In this document: positions 33,042 through 41,080 of the stretch, one piece after another
How positions within the stretch are numbered: position 1 is the stretch's first letter
How the letters are laid out: each line of letters opens with the position of its first letter
Assembly (NCBI GenBank): GCA_002452745.1
Contig: DKFC01000079.1
Location: 1-58,813 of the forward strand
Length of the DNA stretch: 58,813 nucleotides
Direction of reading: 5' to 3'
DNA from: Firmicutes bacterium UBA6806
GTDB taxonomy: Bacteria > Bacillota > Clostridia > Peptostreptococcales > Acidaminobacteraceae
Made by a program: the position numbers and the translations under genes
The notes under the pieces: model-generated
What the model was told of the DNA's origin: nothing
What the model saw: the letters and a program-made list of their open reading frames with translations, nothing else
Database searches by the model: none

Positions 33042-34031
33042 ATGAAGCGGATACTAACAGGAGACAGGACAACTGGAAGGTTACATTTGGGACATTATGC
33101 GGGAAGTTTGCAAAATCGAGTGAAATTACAGGATGAATACGATACGATGATTCTCCTTGCAGACATTCAGGCATTGACGACACATTTTGAGAGACCAGAA
33201 CTCATCTATGACAGTCTATATGATGTGGCAATCGACAATCTATCGGTGGGGTTAAATCCTGAGAAAGTCACACTGGTACAACAGTCTCAGATATCTGCCA
33301 TTGCTGAGCTGACAGTCTTTTACTCCATGTTTGTCAGCGTCAATGTACTGAGGCACAACCCAACCATAAAGACAGAGGCAAAACAATATGGGTATGCCGA
33401 TATGACTTATGGTTTTTTAGGATATCCAGTTAGCCAAGCGGCAGACATTACCTTTTGCGGTGCGGATTTAGTGCCTGTTGGCGACGATCAACTGCCGCAT
33501 ATGGAACAGACGCGTAAGATTGTCAGACGTTTCAACGATCTTTACGGCGATGGGAACCTTATTATCAAAGAACCACAGGCACTTTTGAGTAAAACGCCAA
33601 GATTGATTGGTCTTGACGGCAATTCTAAAATGGGAAAGAGTCTTGGTAACGCCATCTACCTATCTGATACGCCAGAAGACGTTAGAGATAAAGTCAATGC
33701 GGCGGTTACTGATAAAAATAGAATCAGAGCTACGGATAAGGGAAATCCCGAGGTGTGTACCGTCAGCAAATACCATGCAGTTTTCACTGAGTCCGAATAC
33801 GAAAACATTTGTGAACTTTGCCGGAATGGTGCGATTGGCTGTGTGGCGTGTAAGAAAAAGCTAAATGACAGCTTGACGCAATTGATGACGCCTTTCAGGG
33901 AAAGACGGGCCTTTTATGAGGACAATAGACATTTGGTCAAGGAATATATCATGGAAGGCAGCAAGAGGGCAAATCAAATTGGAGCGCAGACCCTCATACA
34001 AGTAAAGGACGCCATGAGGATTAAGCTCTGA
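33042..34031 (+). CDS. trpS: Tryptophanyl-tRNA synthetase
   Basis: A 329-residue class I synthetase. The HIGH-type motif is GRLHLGHY at residues 11-18 and the KMSKS motif is KMGKS at 196-200. GDDQLPHMEQTR and the YGFLGYPVSQAADI region form the ATP and tryptophan pocket. GGGAGG lies before ATG 33042; upstream in-frame codons belong to the T-box leader. It is the only gene under the T-box, so the leader controls charging capacity rather than tryptophan synthesis. The TrpRS2-like spacing with CELC...CVACKKK cysteines at about 265-280 may bind metal. Confidence 0.92.
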   Translation: MKRILTGDRTTGRLHLGHYAGSLQNRVKLQDEYDTMILLADIQALTTHFERPELIYDSLYDVAIDNLSVGLNPEKVTLVQQSQISAIAELTVFYSMFVSVNVLRHNPTIKTEAKQYGYADMTYGFLGYPVSQAADITFCGADLVPVGDDQLPHMEQTRKIVRRFNDLYGDGNLIIKEPQALLSKTPRLIGLDGNSKMGKSLGNAIYLSDTPEDVRDKVNAAVTDKNRIRATDKGNPEVCTVSKYHAVFTESEYENICELCRNGAIGCVACKKKLNDSLTQLMTPFRERRAFYEDNRHLVKEYIMEGSKRANQIGAQTLIQVKDAMRIKL

Positions 34032-34231
34032 AAGTGATAGCAGGACATTAACTTGTCAATAAAACGAGTTATGTAAACCGGGACGTGAAAAGTGTATTTT
34101 TCTGTAATTCACAATAAAATGCGTGAAGTCGGGACTGACTAATGATAAAATAGAATCGGGTATACAGTATATTTATTGACTGACCCATATTTGTACTTGA
34201 ATATATAATTTAATGAGTAAGGAGATGTATT

Positions 34232-35548
34232 ATGAGTAAACCAATTCTCTCAGCGCACTTCGAATCTAGAAAGCCATCTGCTGTACGTTTGGCTCAGATG
34301 AAGTACGAAGAACGTCAAGTTAAGCCTCAAGCCGTTATCAATGTAGGCATTGGCAATGTTTCACTTCCAACAAATCCTGCTATGAAAAAAAGAATGTTCG
34401 AATTGAACGCACCGGAGAGCCCATTTGCTGATGGCGTTGTCAGATACTCGACAACAGCTGGGACTCAGGAGTGTCAAGACGCATTTAAAAACATTTTAAA
34501 TTGTGAAGGATTTGATACAAGTAAATTACATGTTCAGGTTACTGATGGCGGTTCTGCTGGAATGGAACTCATCCTCGTTGGCGTTTGCGGCCCTTCTGGA
34601 ACAGGGGAAAGACCATTGATGATGATTGATCCAGCTTATACAAACTACATTTCTTTCGCAGAAAGAATCGGAAGAACGACAGTAACAGTAAAAAGACATC
34701 TTGGAGAAGACGGCAAATTCAACCTTCCTGAATTGGATAAAATTGAGGATACAATTAAAGAGAACAAACCAGGCGCGTTGCTGGTCATTCCTTATGACAA
34801 TCCAACAGGACAACTATATGATTATGATACATTGGAATCGCTTGCTAAATTATGTGTGAAATATAACATGTGGATGATTAGCGATGAGGCTTATCGTGAG
34901 CTTTACTATGAAGATGGAAAACCGCTAGTGAGCATCTGGGGGGTTACAGATGAGCGTGTTCCTGGCATTGAGGGCAGAAGAATCAGCATTGAAACAGCTT
35001 CGAAAGTGTGGAATGCCTGTGGTTTGAGAATCGGTGCTGTAATCACTGACAGTCCTGAGTTCAACAATCGCTCCGTTGCAGAGTACACTGCAAATCTCTG
35101 TGCAAATGTCATTGGACAGCATATCTTCGGTGGCCTTGCGCATCAAACCAAAGCGGAAATTGTTGGATGGTGCAGTGAGATTAGAGGCTACTACAAAGAA
35201 CAGATCATGTCTGTTTACAAAGGGTTAAAAGAACAAGAACCAGGACTTATTGTCTCGAGCCCAGACGCTTCTATTTATTCAGTAATAGATGTTAGAAATG
35301 TTGTAAAATCGGGATTTGATTCGATTGAATTCGTGTTATACTGTGCGGGAGAAGGCGCTGTGGATATAGATGGCGTTGAAACAACCTTGCTGGTGGCACC
35401 AATGAAGGGCTTTTATGATATTGAAAAGGGCGCTTCTAATCCAGGTAGTACACAATTTAGAATCTCGTTTGTTGAGACGCCAGAAAAGATGGCAAAAATT
35501 CCTGAATTGTTTGTAAAACTGCTGAAACAATACGAAGCACAAAGATAA
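34232..35548 (+). CDS. PLP-dependent aminotransferase, class I/II (aspartate aminotransferase-like)
   Basis: A 438-residue fold-type I enzyme. Seen: INVGIGNVSLPTNPAM at the N terminus, VTDGGSAGMELIL in the phosphate-binding loop, the PYDNPTGQLY substrate loop, SDEAYRELYY with the pyridine-binding Asp, and ETASKVWNACGLRIG with the Schiff-base Lys. The C-terminal FRISFVE holds the carboxylate-binding Arg. Amino-acid specificity cannot be read from sequence. AAGGAG precedes ATG 34232. The 200-bp upstream gap includes an AACTTGT/ACGAGTT hairpin at 34050 without a T-run and GTATACAGTATATTTATT near 34160. Confidence 0.88.
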   Translation: MSKPILSAHFESRKPSAVRLAQMKYEERQVKPQAVINVGIGNVSLPTNPAMKKRMFELNAPESPFADGVVRYSTTAGTQECQDAFKNILNCEGFDTSKLHVQVTDGGSAGMELILVGVCGPSGTGERPLMMIDPAYTNYISFAERIGRTTVTVKRHLGEDGKFNLPELDKIEDTIKENKPGALLVIPYDNPTGQLYDYDTLESLAKLCVKYNMWMISDEAYRELYYEDGKPLVSIWGVTDERVPGIEGRRISIETASKVWNACGLRIGAVITDSPEFNNRSVAEYTANLCANVIGQHIFGGLAHQTKAEIVGWCSEIRGYYKEQIMSVYKGLKEQEPGLIVSSPDASIYSVIDVRNVVKSGFDSIEFVLYCAGEGAVDIDGVETTLLVAPMKGFYDIEKGASNPGSTQFRISFVETPEKMAKIPELFVKLLKQYEAQR

Positions 35549-35567
35549 TATTGATTTTTGGGGTAAG

Positions 35568-35601
35568 AGAAAAGCACTTGACGATGGTCAAGTGCTTTTC
35601 T
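35568..35601. terminator. Bidirectional terminator
   Basis: AGAAAAGCACTTGAC and GTCAAGTGCTTTTCT form a perfect 15-bp stem around GATG. A-rich and T-rich arms suit both directions between the converging aminotransferase and HAD genes. Confidence 0.9.
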
Positions 35602-35666
35602 AGTATGTGAAAGAAGTCCCTGTATTATGTTGTAAATAGTGTTAAAAGTTTGAGTGCATCTCATTT

Positions 35667-36350
35667 TTAAACCAATGTCAACAGTGTCTCCAACTGATGA
35701 ATTTCATAAGTTGGAGAAATATGAGACGGTTTTTGCAAGTGCCTTGGGTTGTACCAGCAAGTGTCAACACCGAAATTGATGCCGCCCTGTATGTCCGAAG
35801 TGAGGCTGTCACCAACCATGAGGATTTTCGACTTATCATATGGCGCATAATTTGCCAGTGATTTTTCAAAGATGTCAGGGTTCGGTTTGGCCACGCCAAT
35901 TTGTTCGGAGATAAAAATTGCTTCGAAGAAATGGCTGATTTTTGATTTTCCAATACGCCGTGTCTGTACAGAAGTCAATCCGTTGGTGACAATAAAGAGT
36001 TTGGCACGTTGACTCATTTTCTCAACAACTTCATAGCTGTTTTCAAATAGGATAGAAGCCTCACCGAGCATGTATTCATACTTGGTCGCCATTTCCACAG
36101 GGGAGATGTCTAAATTCATGTGACTCAGATATCGCCTGAATCGCTCGACTTTCAGGTCGGCTTGCTGAATAAGTCCTTTTTCAAGATCATCCCATATGGC
36201 TGTATTTATCTTCTTGTAGGCGGTAAGGTGAACTGATTCACTATAATTGACGCCAAAGGCGGTCAGTGCGTTTTGTAAAGCCGTTTTTTCAGACAGTTTG
36301 AAGTCGAAAAGAGTTTCGTCGGCATCAAACAATATAATATTGTATTTCAT
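35667..36350 (-). CDS. HAD-superfamily phosphatase, YjjG/YfnB type
   Basis: A 227-residue hydrolase with the HAD motifs: I, LFDADETLFDF with nucleophile Asp9 and Asp11; II, FIVTNG; III, Lys in GVAKPNP; IV, ILMVGDSLTSDIQGG. An alpha-helical C1 cap lies between motifs I and II. YjjG-type members dephosphorylate (non-canonical) pyrimidine nucleotides, so house-cleaning is a fair guess. ATG 36350 overlaps the upstream YdcZ gene as ATGA, so it is the last gene of a three-gene operon. Confidence 0.88.
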   Translation of the reverse strand: MKYNIILFDADETLFDFKLSEKTALQNALTAFGVNYSESVHLTAYKKINTAIWDDLEKGLIQQADLKVERFRRYLSHMNLDISPVEMATKYEYMLGEASILFENSYEVVEKMSQRAKLFIVTNGLTSVQTRRIGKSKISHFFEAIFISEQIGVAKPNPDIFEKSLANYAPYDKSKILMVGDSLTSDIQGGINFGVDTCWYNPRHLQKPSHISPTYEIHQLETLLTLV

Positions 36351-36808
36351 GAAAACCTCCTTAATGATGATGCTTTAGAGTTCAATTGATCTATGTGTGT
36401 ATTATAAATGAGTCCTGCTAAAAATAAAAGGGCGCCAATGAGTTTTCCGGCTGAAAACGATTGATAGATGACATAATCTAAAATAACGCTTGTAACCATT
36501 TGAGAGATAAAGCGAATAATCACCACATAGAATGCTGGGAGCTTTGGCATAATAATATTAAAGAAGAAAGTCGTGACAATGCCCAGTACGCCACCGCTGA
36601 GATAAAGAGGTGGTATATTGGGGATTGAAGCAAGTTGTGTTAGGTTGACGCCTAGAAGCATGAGCAGGGCAAACGATGCCACAGAACCGGTTAAATAATT
36701 GGTTATGAGACTTTGCATCATGCTGTGGCGCTTTGCAAATTGACTGTTGATGGCAATTGCAGTCATAATGAGAACACCTGAGAAAAATGCCATAATAATG
36801 TAGAGCAT
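36347..36808 (-). CDS. YdcZ (DUF606/DMT) family membrane protein, copy 2
   Basis: A 153-residue protein with five predicted helices, starting MLYIIMAFFSGVLIM and including NYLTGSVASF, the YLSGGVLGIV segment and YVVIIRFISQMVTSVILD. Members are half-size drug/metabolite-transporter proteins that often come as adjacent pairs and are thought to pair in the membrane. ATG 36808 is chosen for GGTGG upstream. The first copy lies immediately upstream on the same strand. Substrate unknown. Confidence 0.85.
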   Translation of the reverse strand: MLYIIMAFFSGVLIMTAIAINSQFAKRHSMMQSLITNYLTGSVASFALLMLLGVNLTQLASIPNIPPLYLSGGVLGIVTTFFFNIIMPKLPAFYVVIIRFISQMVTSVILDYVIYQSFSAGKLIGALLFLAGLIYNTHIDQLNSKASSLRRFS

Positions 36809-36892
36809 ATATAGTCCACCTTTCCAAATAAGTTTGTCATTTCTAAATAAATGTTTCATATTCAAATAAGTTTGTCAGCTGAACGGAAATTC

Positions 36893-37321
36893 TTATAGAT
36901 AAATCATGCTGAGAACGCCAAGAGAAATCAATAGATAACCACCTATCTTGCGGCGATCTATAGGACGTTTTGGCATACCGAAGAGTCCAAACTGTTCAAT
37001 AAGTGAGGACATAAACAGTTGTCCGAAAAGCCCTATGCCCCCCACCACAGTGACGCCAAGCCCTGCAACGCAAATGGAGTTTACCATAATGGTTATGACA
37101 CTTGTAAACCCGGGCAGTAGGAACAATGGCGTGATGCGCCTTTCCCAGCGGCTTTTTAGCTTTAAGTTAATTATTAGAAGCAACGAGAGGGCAATTAGAT
37201 GAAATATGAAAGTGCTGAGATAAGGTCCATAAACCGTTGACAGAGCACTGTTGAAATAGAGCATTAAGGCAATGAGAACGCCGTTTAAAATAGTGAGTTG
37301 ATGGTATTTGAGTTGACCCAT
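36893..37321 (-). CDS. YdcZ (DUF606/DMT) family membrane protein, copy 1
   Basis: A 142-residue, five-helix protein. GLGVTVVGGIGLFGQLFMSSLIEQFG is the family core. It begins the minus-strand operon YdcZ-YdcZ-HAD. GGAGG sits before ATG 37321. The two copies are only loosely alike, which suits a heterodimer with opposite topology. Its promoter region overlaps that of the divergent Crp/Fnr gene and the dyad at 37404, so the latter is its likely regulator. Confidence 0.85.
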   Translation of the reverse strand: MGQLKYHQLTILNGVLIALMLYFNSALSTVYGPYLSTFIFHLIALSLLLIINLKLKSRWERRITPLFLLPGFTSVITIMVNSICVAGLGVTVVGGIGLFGQLFMSSLIEQFGLFGMPKRPIDRRKIGGYLLISLGVLSMIYL

Positions 37322-37357
37322 AATAATTCCTCCACTTGTGAATGCCAATAAGTTCGC

Positions 37358-37421
37358 TTTACAATAATTTGTGTCTAGGATAACATATTATAAGAAGAAG
37401 TGACTATGACATTTGTCATAG
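37358..37421 (+). promoter_or_regulatory. Divergent promoter region with Crp/Fnr-type operator
   Basis: Plus-strand boxes TTTACA (37358) and TAACAT (37381) are 17 bp apart. A perfect 8-2-8 dyad CTATGACATTTGTCATAG occupies 37404-37421. On the minus strand TATAAT (37392-37387) lacks a good -35 and the dyad lies over the -35 position. The dyad is the probable site of the adjacent Crp/Fnr regulator. Confidence 0.75.
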
Positions 37422-37450
37422 GTATGAACAGAACCGCTAGGAGAGATTAA

Positions 37451-38158
37451 ATGCAAAAGATTTTAGATCAGAAACTAACAGAATACTATCTTGAAAAATA
37501 CAAGCTCTTTAGTTGGCATGTTGGAAATATAACTGATATAGTTGAACTGCATTATTTTAAGAGTGGAGAAATGGTATTTGAAATAGGGGAAGATGCCAAG
37601 TATTTATACGTCCTTGTAAATGGCAGGGTAAAAGTCACCTATCCATTTGAAAATGGCAAGTCCATGCTCCTTAAGTTTTATAATCCAATAATCCTTCTCG
37701 GAGACATGGAGTTGTACCAGTCCCATCCGATTATGTGCTCTGTGGAAGTGGTTGAAGATTCACATTTAATTGCCGTTCCAGATGTGTTTGTCCAAACACA
37801 TTGGATGAACAACACCCAATTTCTGCACGGGCTGATTGAATCTCTGAGTGAAAAGTTGAGTTCGACCATTAACAACAGCTCCTATAATTTCGTCTATCCA
37901 CTTGGAAACCGATTGGCAAGTTACATAGTCGATCATCTAGAGACCGCAGAGACAACTGAAGAGGGACTATATGTCGAGCTAAAATCCAGTTTTGAAGAGA
38001 TTTCTCAGTTTCTCGGGACGACCTATCGGCATCTTCACCGTACCATAACAGAATTTGAGAACAAGGGATTGATTGCGGTTGACACTAGGCGCTTGAAAAT
38101 CATAGACGAAACAACTTTGAGGGACATGGCGGTGAATAAGTACATGAAATTATTGTAG
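37451..38158 (+). CDS. Crp/Fnr-family transcriptional regulator
   Basis: A 235-residue regulator. Residues about 30-120 form the cyclic-nucleotide-type beta-barrel (FKSGEMVFEIGEDAKYLYVLVNGRVKV); the long central helix follows, then a helix-turn-helix with SSFEEISQFLGTTYRHLHRTITEFENKGLI. The Fnr cysteine cluster is absent and the cAMP-phosphate-binding RSA motif is not seen, so it resembles the YeiL branch with an unknown signal. Weak ribosome site (TAGGAGAG) before ATG 37451. It probably controls itself and the YdcZ operon. Confidence 0.88.
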   Translation: MQKILDQKLTEYYLEKYKLFSWHVGNITDIVELHYFKSGEMVFEIGEDAKYLYVLVNGRVKVTYPFENGKSMLLKFYNPIILLGDMELYQSHPIMCSVEVVEDSHLIAVPDVFVQTHWMNNTQFLHGLIESLSEKLSSTINNSSYNFVYPLGNRLASYIVDHLETAETTEEGLYVELKSSFEEISQFLGTTYRHLHRTITEFENKGLIAVDTRRLKIIDETTLRDMAVNKYMKLL

Positions 38159-38202
38159 GAGCAGATAAAATGATAAAAAATTAACTAAATGTAACATTTG
38201 TG

Positions 38203-38231
38203 TTGAAAACATGTTCTTCTATTGATACAAT
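38203..38231 (+). promoter_or_regulatory. Promoter of the LysM protein gene
   Basis: TTGAAA (38203-38208), 17 bp, TACAAT (38226-38231). The distance to ATG 38291 is 60 bp. No operator was seen. Confidence 0.75.
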
Positions 38232-38290
38232 CTAAGTGGGGAATGTTTTGAAATTATGGAAATCCAACAGATTAATCAAGGGGGTCTTGT

Positions 38291-39238
38291 ATGAAAAGAA
38301 TAGTCAGTTTATCACTTTCTTTAATGCTGATATTTTCAGCTTTTATTGGGATGAGTTTGCCTGTATTTGCTGAAGGGGGAACTGATGCAGTTACATCTGC
38401 AACCACATGGACAGGTGGCACTGGCGGCGGTTCGGGCGTTTCAAAGCCAATGGAGAACATAACTTATCCAGAGGGCGCTGAAACCTATACTGTCAAAAGT
38501 GGTGATGTTCTTTGGAAAATTGCCAAAGATCACGGCCTGACACTGGATGAGGTTAAGACGCTGAATCCGTGGATTAAGAATTTAAATATGATTTATGCAG
38601 GACAAAAATTAGTGGTTAAAATGAATGCTGAAACAGCTGAACCGATGACGTTTAACGCTGATTTATATCACGGTATTGGAAACCAAACAAACTTTAGAGC
38701 TAGAGGTGAAAACTATAGCTTTAACATCGCAATGGCGAGCGTATTATTCGATGGCGAAGGCAAAATCGTCAATGCCTATATAGACACATATGAAATTACT
38801 GAGGAAGCGAATTTCCCAGGCTGGCCTGGATCGTCAGAAGAGATCACTGTTGATAGCATCACAGATTTGGTTTCAAAATGGCAAACTAAGCGGGAACGTG
38901 GAAATGATTACAACATGGCTTCAAAAGCAACAACTGGAAACGAATGGGATGTTCAATTGGATTACTATCAAAAGTTCTTTGTTGGGAAAACAGTTGCTGA
39001 GCTCAGAGACTGGTTTGATAAGAGCACAGGTGCAACTGGGAAACCAATCAATCCAAGCACTGCAACAGATGAAAAAGAACTTGAAAAGCTGTCTAAGTTA
39101 ACTGAGCAAGAAAAAGCTGAGTTGGTAGATGTTGTTACAAGTGCTACAATGTCATTGAGCGACGCGCATGCACTTATACTGGAAGCAATGGAAGAGGCAT
39201 ACCAAAATAGAGTGCCAGTTTCGTATTCTGTCAAATAG
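38291..39238 (+). CDS. Secreted LysM protein with FMN-binding-like domain and two TSAT motifs
   Basis: A 315-residue exported protein. Signal peptide 1-27 (cleavage after VFA). DAVTSAT at 32-38 and DVVTSAT at 280-286 resemble the Asp-x-x-Ser/Thr-Gly/Ser-Ala-Thr site where ApbE attaches FMN. A LysM domain at 66-110 (YTVKSGDVLWKIAKDHGL) should hold the protein on peptidoglycan. Residues about 115-290 look like the FMN-binding-associated domain: SVLFDGEGKIVNAYIDTYEI and a later EWDVQLDYYQKFFVGKTVAEL. A wall-bound flavoprotein for extracellular redox work is inferred. Single-gene unit with its own promoter and terminator. No ApbE or membrane electron donor is nearby. Confidence 0.78.
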   Translation: MKRIVSLSLSLMLIFSAFIGMSLPVFAEGGTDAVTSATTWTGGTGGGSGVSKPMENITYPEGAETYTVKSGDVLWKIAKDHGLTLDEVKTLNPWIKNLNMIYAGQKLVVKMNAETAEPMTFNADLYHGIGNQTNFRARGENYSFNIAMASVLFDGEGKIVNAYIDTYEITEEANFPGWPGSSEEITVDSITDLVSKWQTKRERGNDYNMASKATTGNEWDVQLDYYQKFFVGKTVAELRDWFDKSTGATGKPINPSTATDEKELEKLSKLTEQEKAELVDVVTSATMSLSDAHALILEAMEEAYQNRVPVSYSVK

Positions 39239-39274
39239 AGAGACATGAAAACATTCCCAAATGCAATAAAATGA

Positions 39275-39303
39275 AAAGACGGCTGAGATGCCGTCTCTTT
39301 TTT
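39275..39303 (+). terminator. Terminator after the LysM gene
   Basis: AGACGGC and GCCGTCT pair around TGAGAT, with AAAA before and TTTTTT after. Confidence 0.9.
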
Positions 39304-39424
39304 ATGACAAATTACATTGAGCGCATCTGGTTGAATCTCTTTTCAGATGATTTTGATGGACAATTTTTCAAAAGTTGTGAACCAATCCCCCAGGGCTTTT
39401 ATAGGCGATTCGACAAAAGATGGA

Positions 39425-39478
39425 TTGCGATGCAATGACGTTTATGATAAACTAAATAAAAACCAACTGGTCGGTTTT
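39425..39478 (+). promoter_or_regulatory. TetR-gene promoter and dyad operator
   Basis: TTGCGA (39425) and TAAACT (39448) are 17 bp apart. Just after the -10, AAAACCAACTGGTCGGTTTT (39459-39478) is a dyad with one mismatch per arm, 20 bp before ATG 39498. AACCnACnnGTnGGTT sites of this kind are typical of TetR autoregulation. Confidence 0.72.
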
Positions 39479-39497
39479 AAAATGAGAGAGGAAAAAT

Positions 39498-40109
39498 ATG
39501 CCGAAACTCAGTCCTAAAGTTATGGAAGAAAAAAAGGAGAGCATCCTGAAAGCAGCTTTTTTAGTTTTTTCAAAAAAAGGCTACTCCGCTGCCAGTATGA
39601 ATGATATTGTGTTGGCATCAGGCGTCAGCAAGGGTGGGATTTATAATTACTTTGAGAGCAAAGAGGCCATTTTTTTAGAAATTGCCGAAAGGCGTTTTAT
39701 AAAGAGGGGCAAGCTGGTAAAAACACTTGATGACTGTGAGACACTCACGGCCTTTATGGAAGGCTACATCAGCGAGGTTTTGGATAGCTTGAATGAACCA
39801 GAAAGCATTATGACAGCTCGGTTTTCATATGAATTTTGGTCGGTGGTAACACGAGATGAACACCTCAGAGAAATGGCTCAAAAGCGCTATGATGATTTTT
39901 TTCAGCTGATTGACATTAGAGTACAAAGAGCTGTTTTGAAGGGAGAGATAGAAGCCTTCAAGGATTATGAGAGCATGGGATTTGTTCTGATTGCAACTCT
40001 TGAAGGACTTATCTTTACAAATACCATCATGGGGATTCGGATGACGACAGCGTCTAAGCGGCTCTATTTAAATTTAATTTTGGAGATGTTTTTTGGAAAG
40101 GGAATATAG
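39498..40109 (+). CDS. TetR-family transcriptional regulator
   Basis: A 203-residue regulator. The helix-turn-helix is AASMNDIVLASGVSKGGIYNYFESKEAIF at about residues 32-60, close to the YfiR/BscR-like group of Gram-positive TetR proteins. GAGAGGAAAAA precedes ATG 39498. It is followed after 16 bp by a GNAT gene and likely controls it and itself through the dyad at 39459. Effector unknown. Confidence 0.88.
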   Translation: MPKLSPKVMEEKKESILKAAFLVFSKKGYSAASMNDIVLASGVSKGGIYNYFESKEAIFLEIAERRFIKRGKLVKTLDDCETLTAFMEGYISEVLDSLNEPESIMTARFSYEFWSVVTRDEHLREMAQKRYDDFFQLIDIRVQRAVLKGEIEAFKDYESMGFVLIATLEGLIFTNTIMGIRMTTASKRLYLNLILEMFFGKGI

Positions 40110-40125
40110 AATAGGGGTGGAGAGG

Positions 40126-40998
40126 ATGATTGATTACAGAAAAGGCAGTGACATAGAAAGTATGGAGATTTACAGTGCTTTTTCACTTGGATTTTCAGAT
40201 TACATGATAAAGTTTGATATGGAAGCTCCTGCTTTTTTTGAGCGTTTTTTTGGTGCAGAGGGCAATCAATATGAGCTTTCATACGTGGCTTTTGATGGTG
40301 AACAGGCTATTGGCGTCTTACTGGGGGGCATAAAGGTTCTGAATGGCTATAAGACACTTAGATGCGGTGCATTGGCAGTTGCTCCAGAGTATAGAGGAAA
40401 AGGGGTCAGCAAGGAATTGATGAGACTGCATCAGCAAGCGGCAAAAAATGAGAAATGTGACCTTATGATGTTGGAAGTCATTGCGGGGAATGATAGAGCT
40501 ATTCAATTTTATAAAAGAGAAAACTACAAGCCAGTATACGATATCCGTTATTTTACGTGCAAGGGCATGGAATTCAAAAGAAAGACGAAGGATCAGAAGT
40601 CGGAAATCAATCCAGTGAGCATAAAATCACTGGAGCTAATTGAGCTAAAGCAAAGAGGGGCTCACAAGCTAAAAGAGCACTTTAACTGGCAAGGAGACTT
40701 TGAATATATCTCTCAATTGGAGTCAATTCAACTCTATGGCGCTTTTGACAGTCAGGAAACCCTGATCGGTTATACGGCAGTGGACAAAATGGGAAAGATA
40801 TATTTTATCTGGAGAGATAAAGTGCTGAGCGAACCGCATGTTTATGAGTCTTTAGTAGCTCATGTGATTCAGTCTCAGATGCCAGAGTCTATCCACATGA
40901 GTTTTTCAAATGATTTAGAACTGAGCATCTTCGTGGAAGAACATGGGTTTAAGGCACTTTCTCTTTATCAACATGAAATGTACAAAGTCATTTTTTAA
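40126..40998 (+). CDS. GNAT-family N-acetyltransferase
   Basis: A 290-residue acyltransferase. The N-terminal 150 residues form a GNAT domain with the acetyl-CoA loop VAPEYRGKGVSKELM (Q/R-x-x-G-x-G/A pattern as RGKGVS) and a C-terminal NDRAIQFYKRENY. The second half may be a degenerate second GNAT repeat (AFDSQETLIGYTAVDKMGKIYFI). Substrate unknown. GGTGG is five bases before ATG 40126; TTG 40093 would overlap the TetR gene. It shares the TetR promoter and ends at a strong terminator. Confidence 0.85.
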   Translation: MIDYRKGSDIESMEIYSAFSLGFSDYMIKFDMEAPAFFERFFGAEGNQYELSYVAFDGEQAIGVLLGGIKVLNGYKTLRCGALAVAPEYRGKGVSKELMRLHQQAAKNEKCDLMMLEVIAGNDRAIQFYKRENYKPVYDIRYFTCKGMEFKRKTKDQKSEINPVSIKSLELIELKQRGAHKLKEHFNWQGDFEYISQLESIQLYGAFDSQETLIGYTAVDKMGKIYFIWRDKVLSEPHVYESLVAHVIQSQMPESIHMSFSNDLELSIFVEEHGFKALSLYQHEMYKVIF

Positions 40999-41012
40999 CC
41001 GCGAATTATTTA

Positions 41013-41044
41013 GAACTCTGACATAATGCTGTCAGAGTTCTTTT
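41013..41044 (+). terminator. Terminator after the GNAT gene
   Basis: GAACTCTGACA and TGTCAGAGTTC form an 11-bp stem around TAATGC, followed by TTTT. A TATAAT at 41047 directly behind may be the -10 of the next gene. Confidence 0.85.
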
Positions 41045-41080
41045 GGTATAATGGCTAAAAAGATATTTTGGAGGTAGAAG

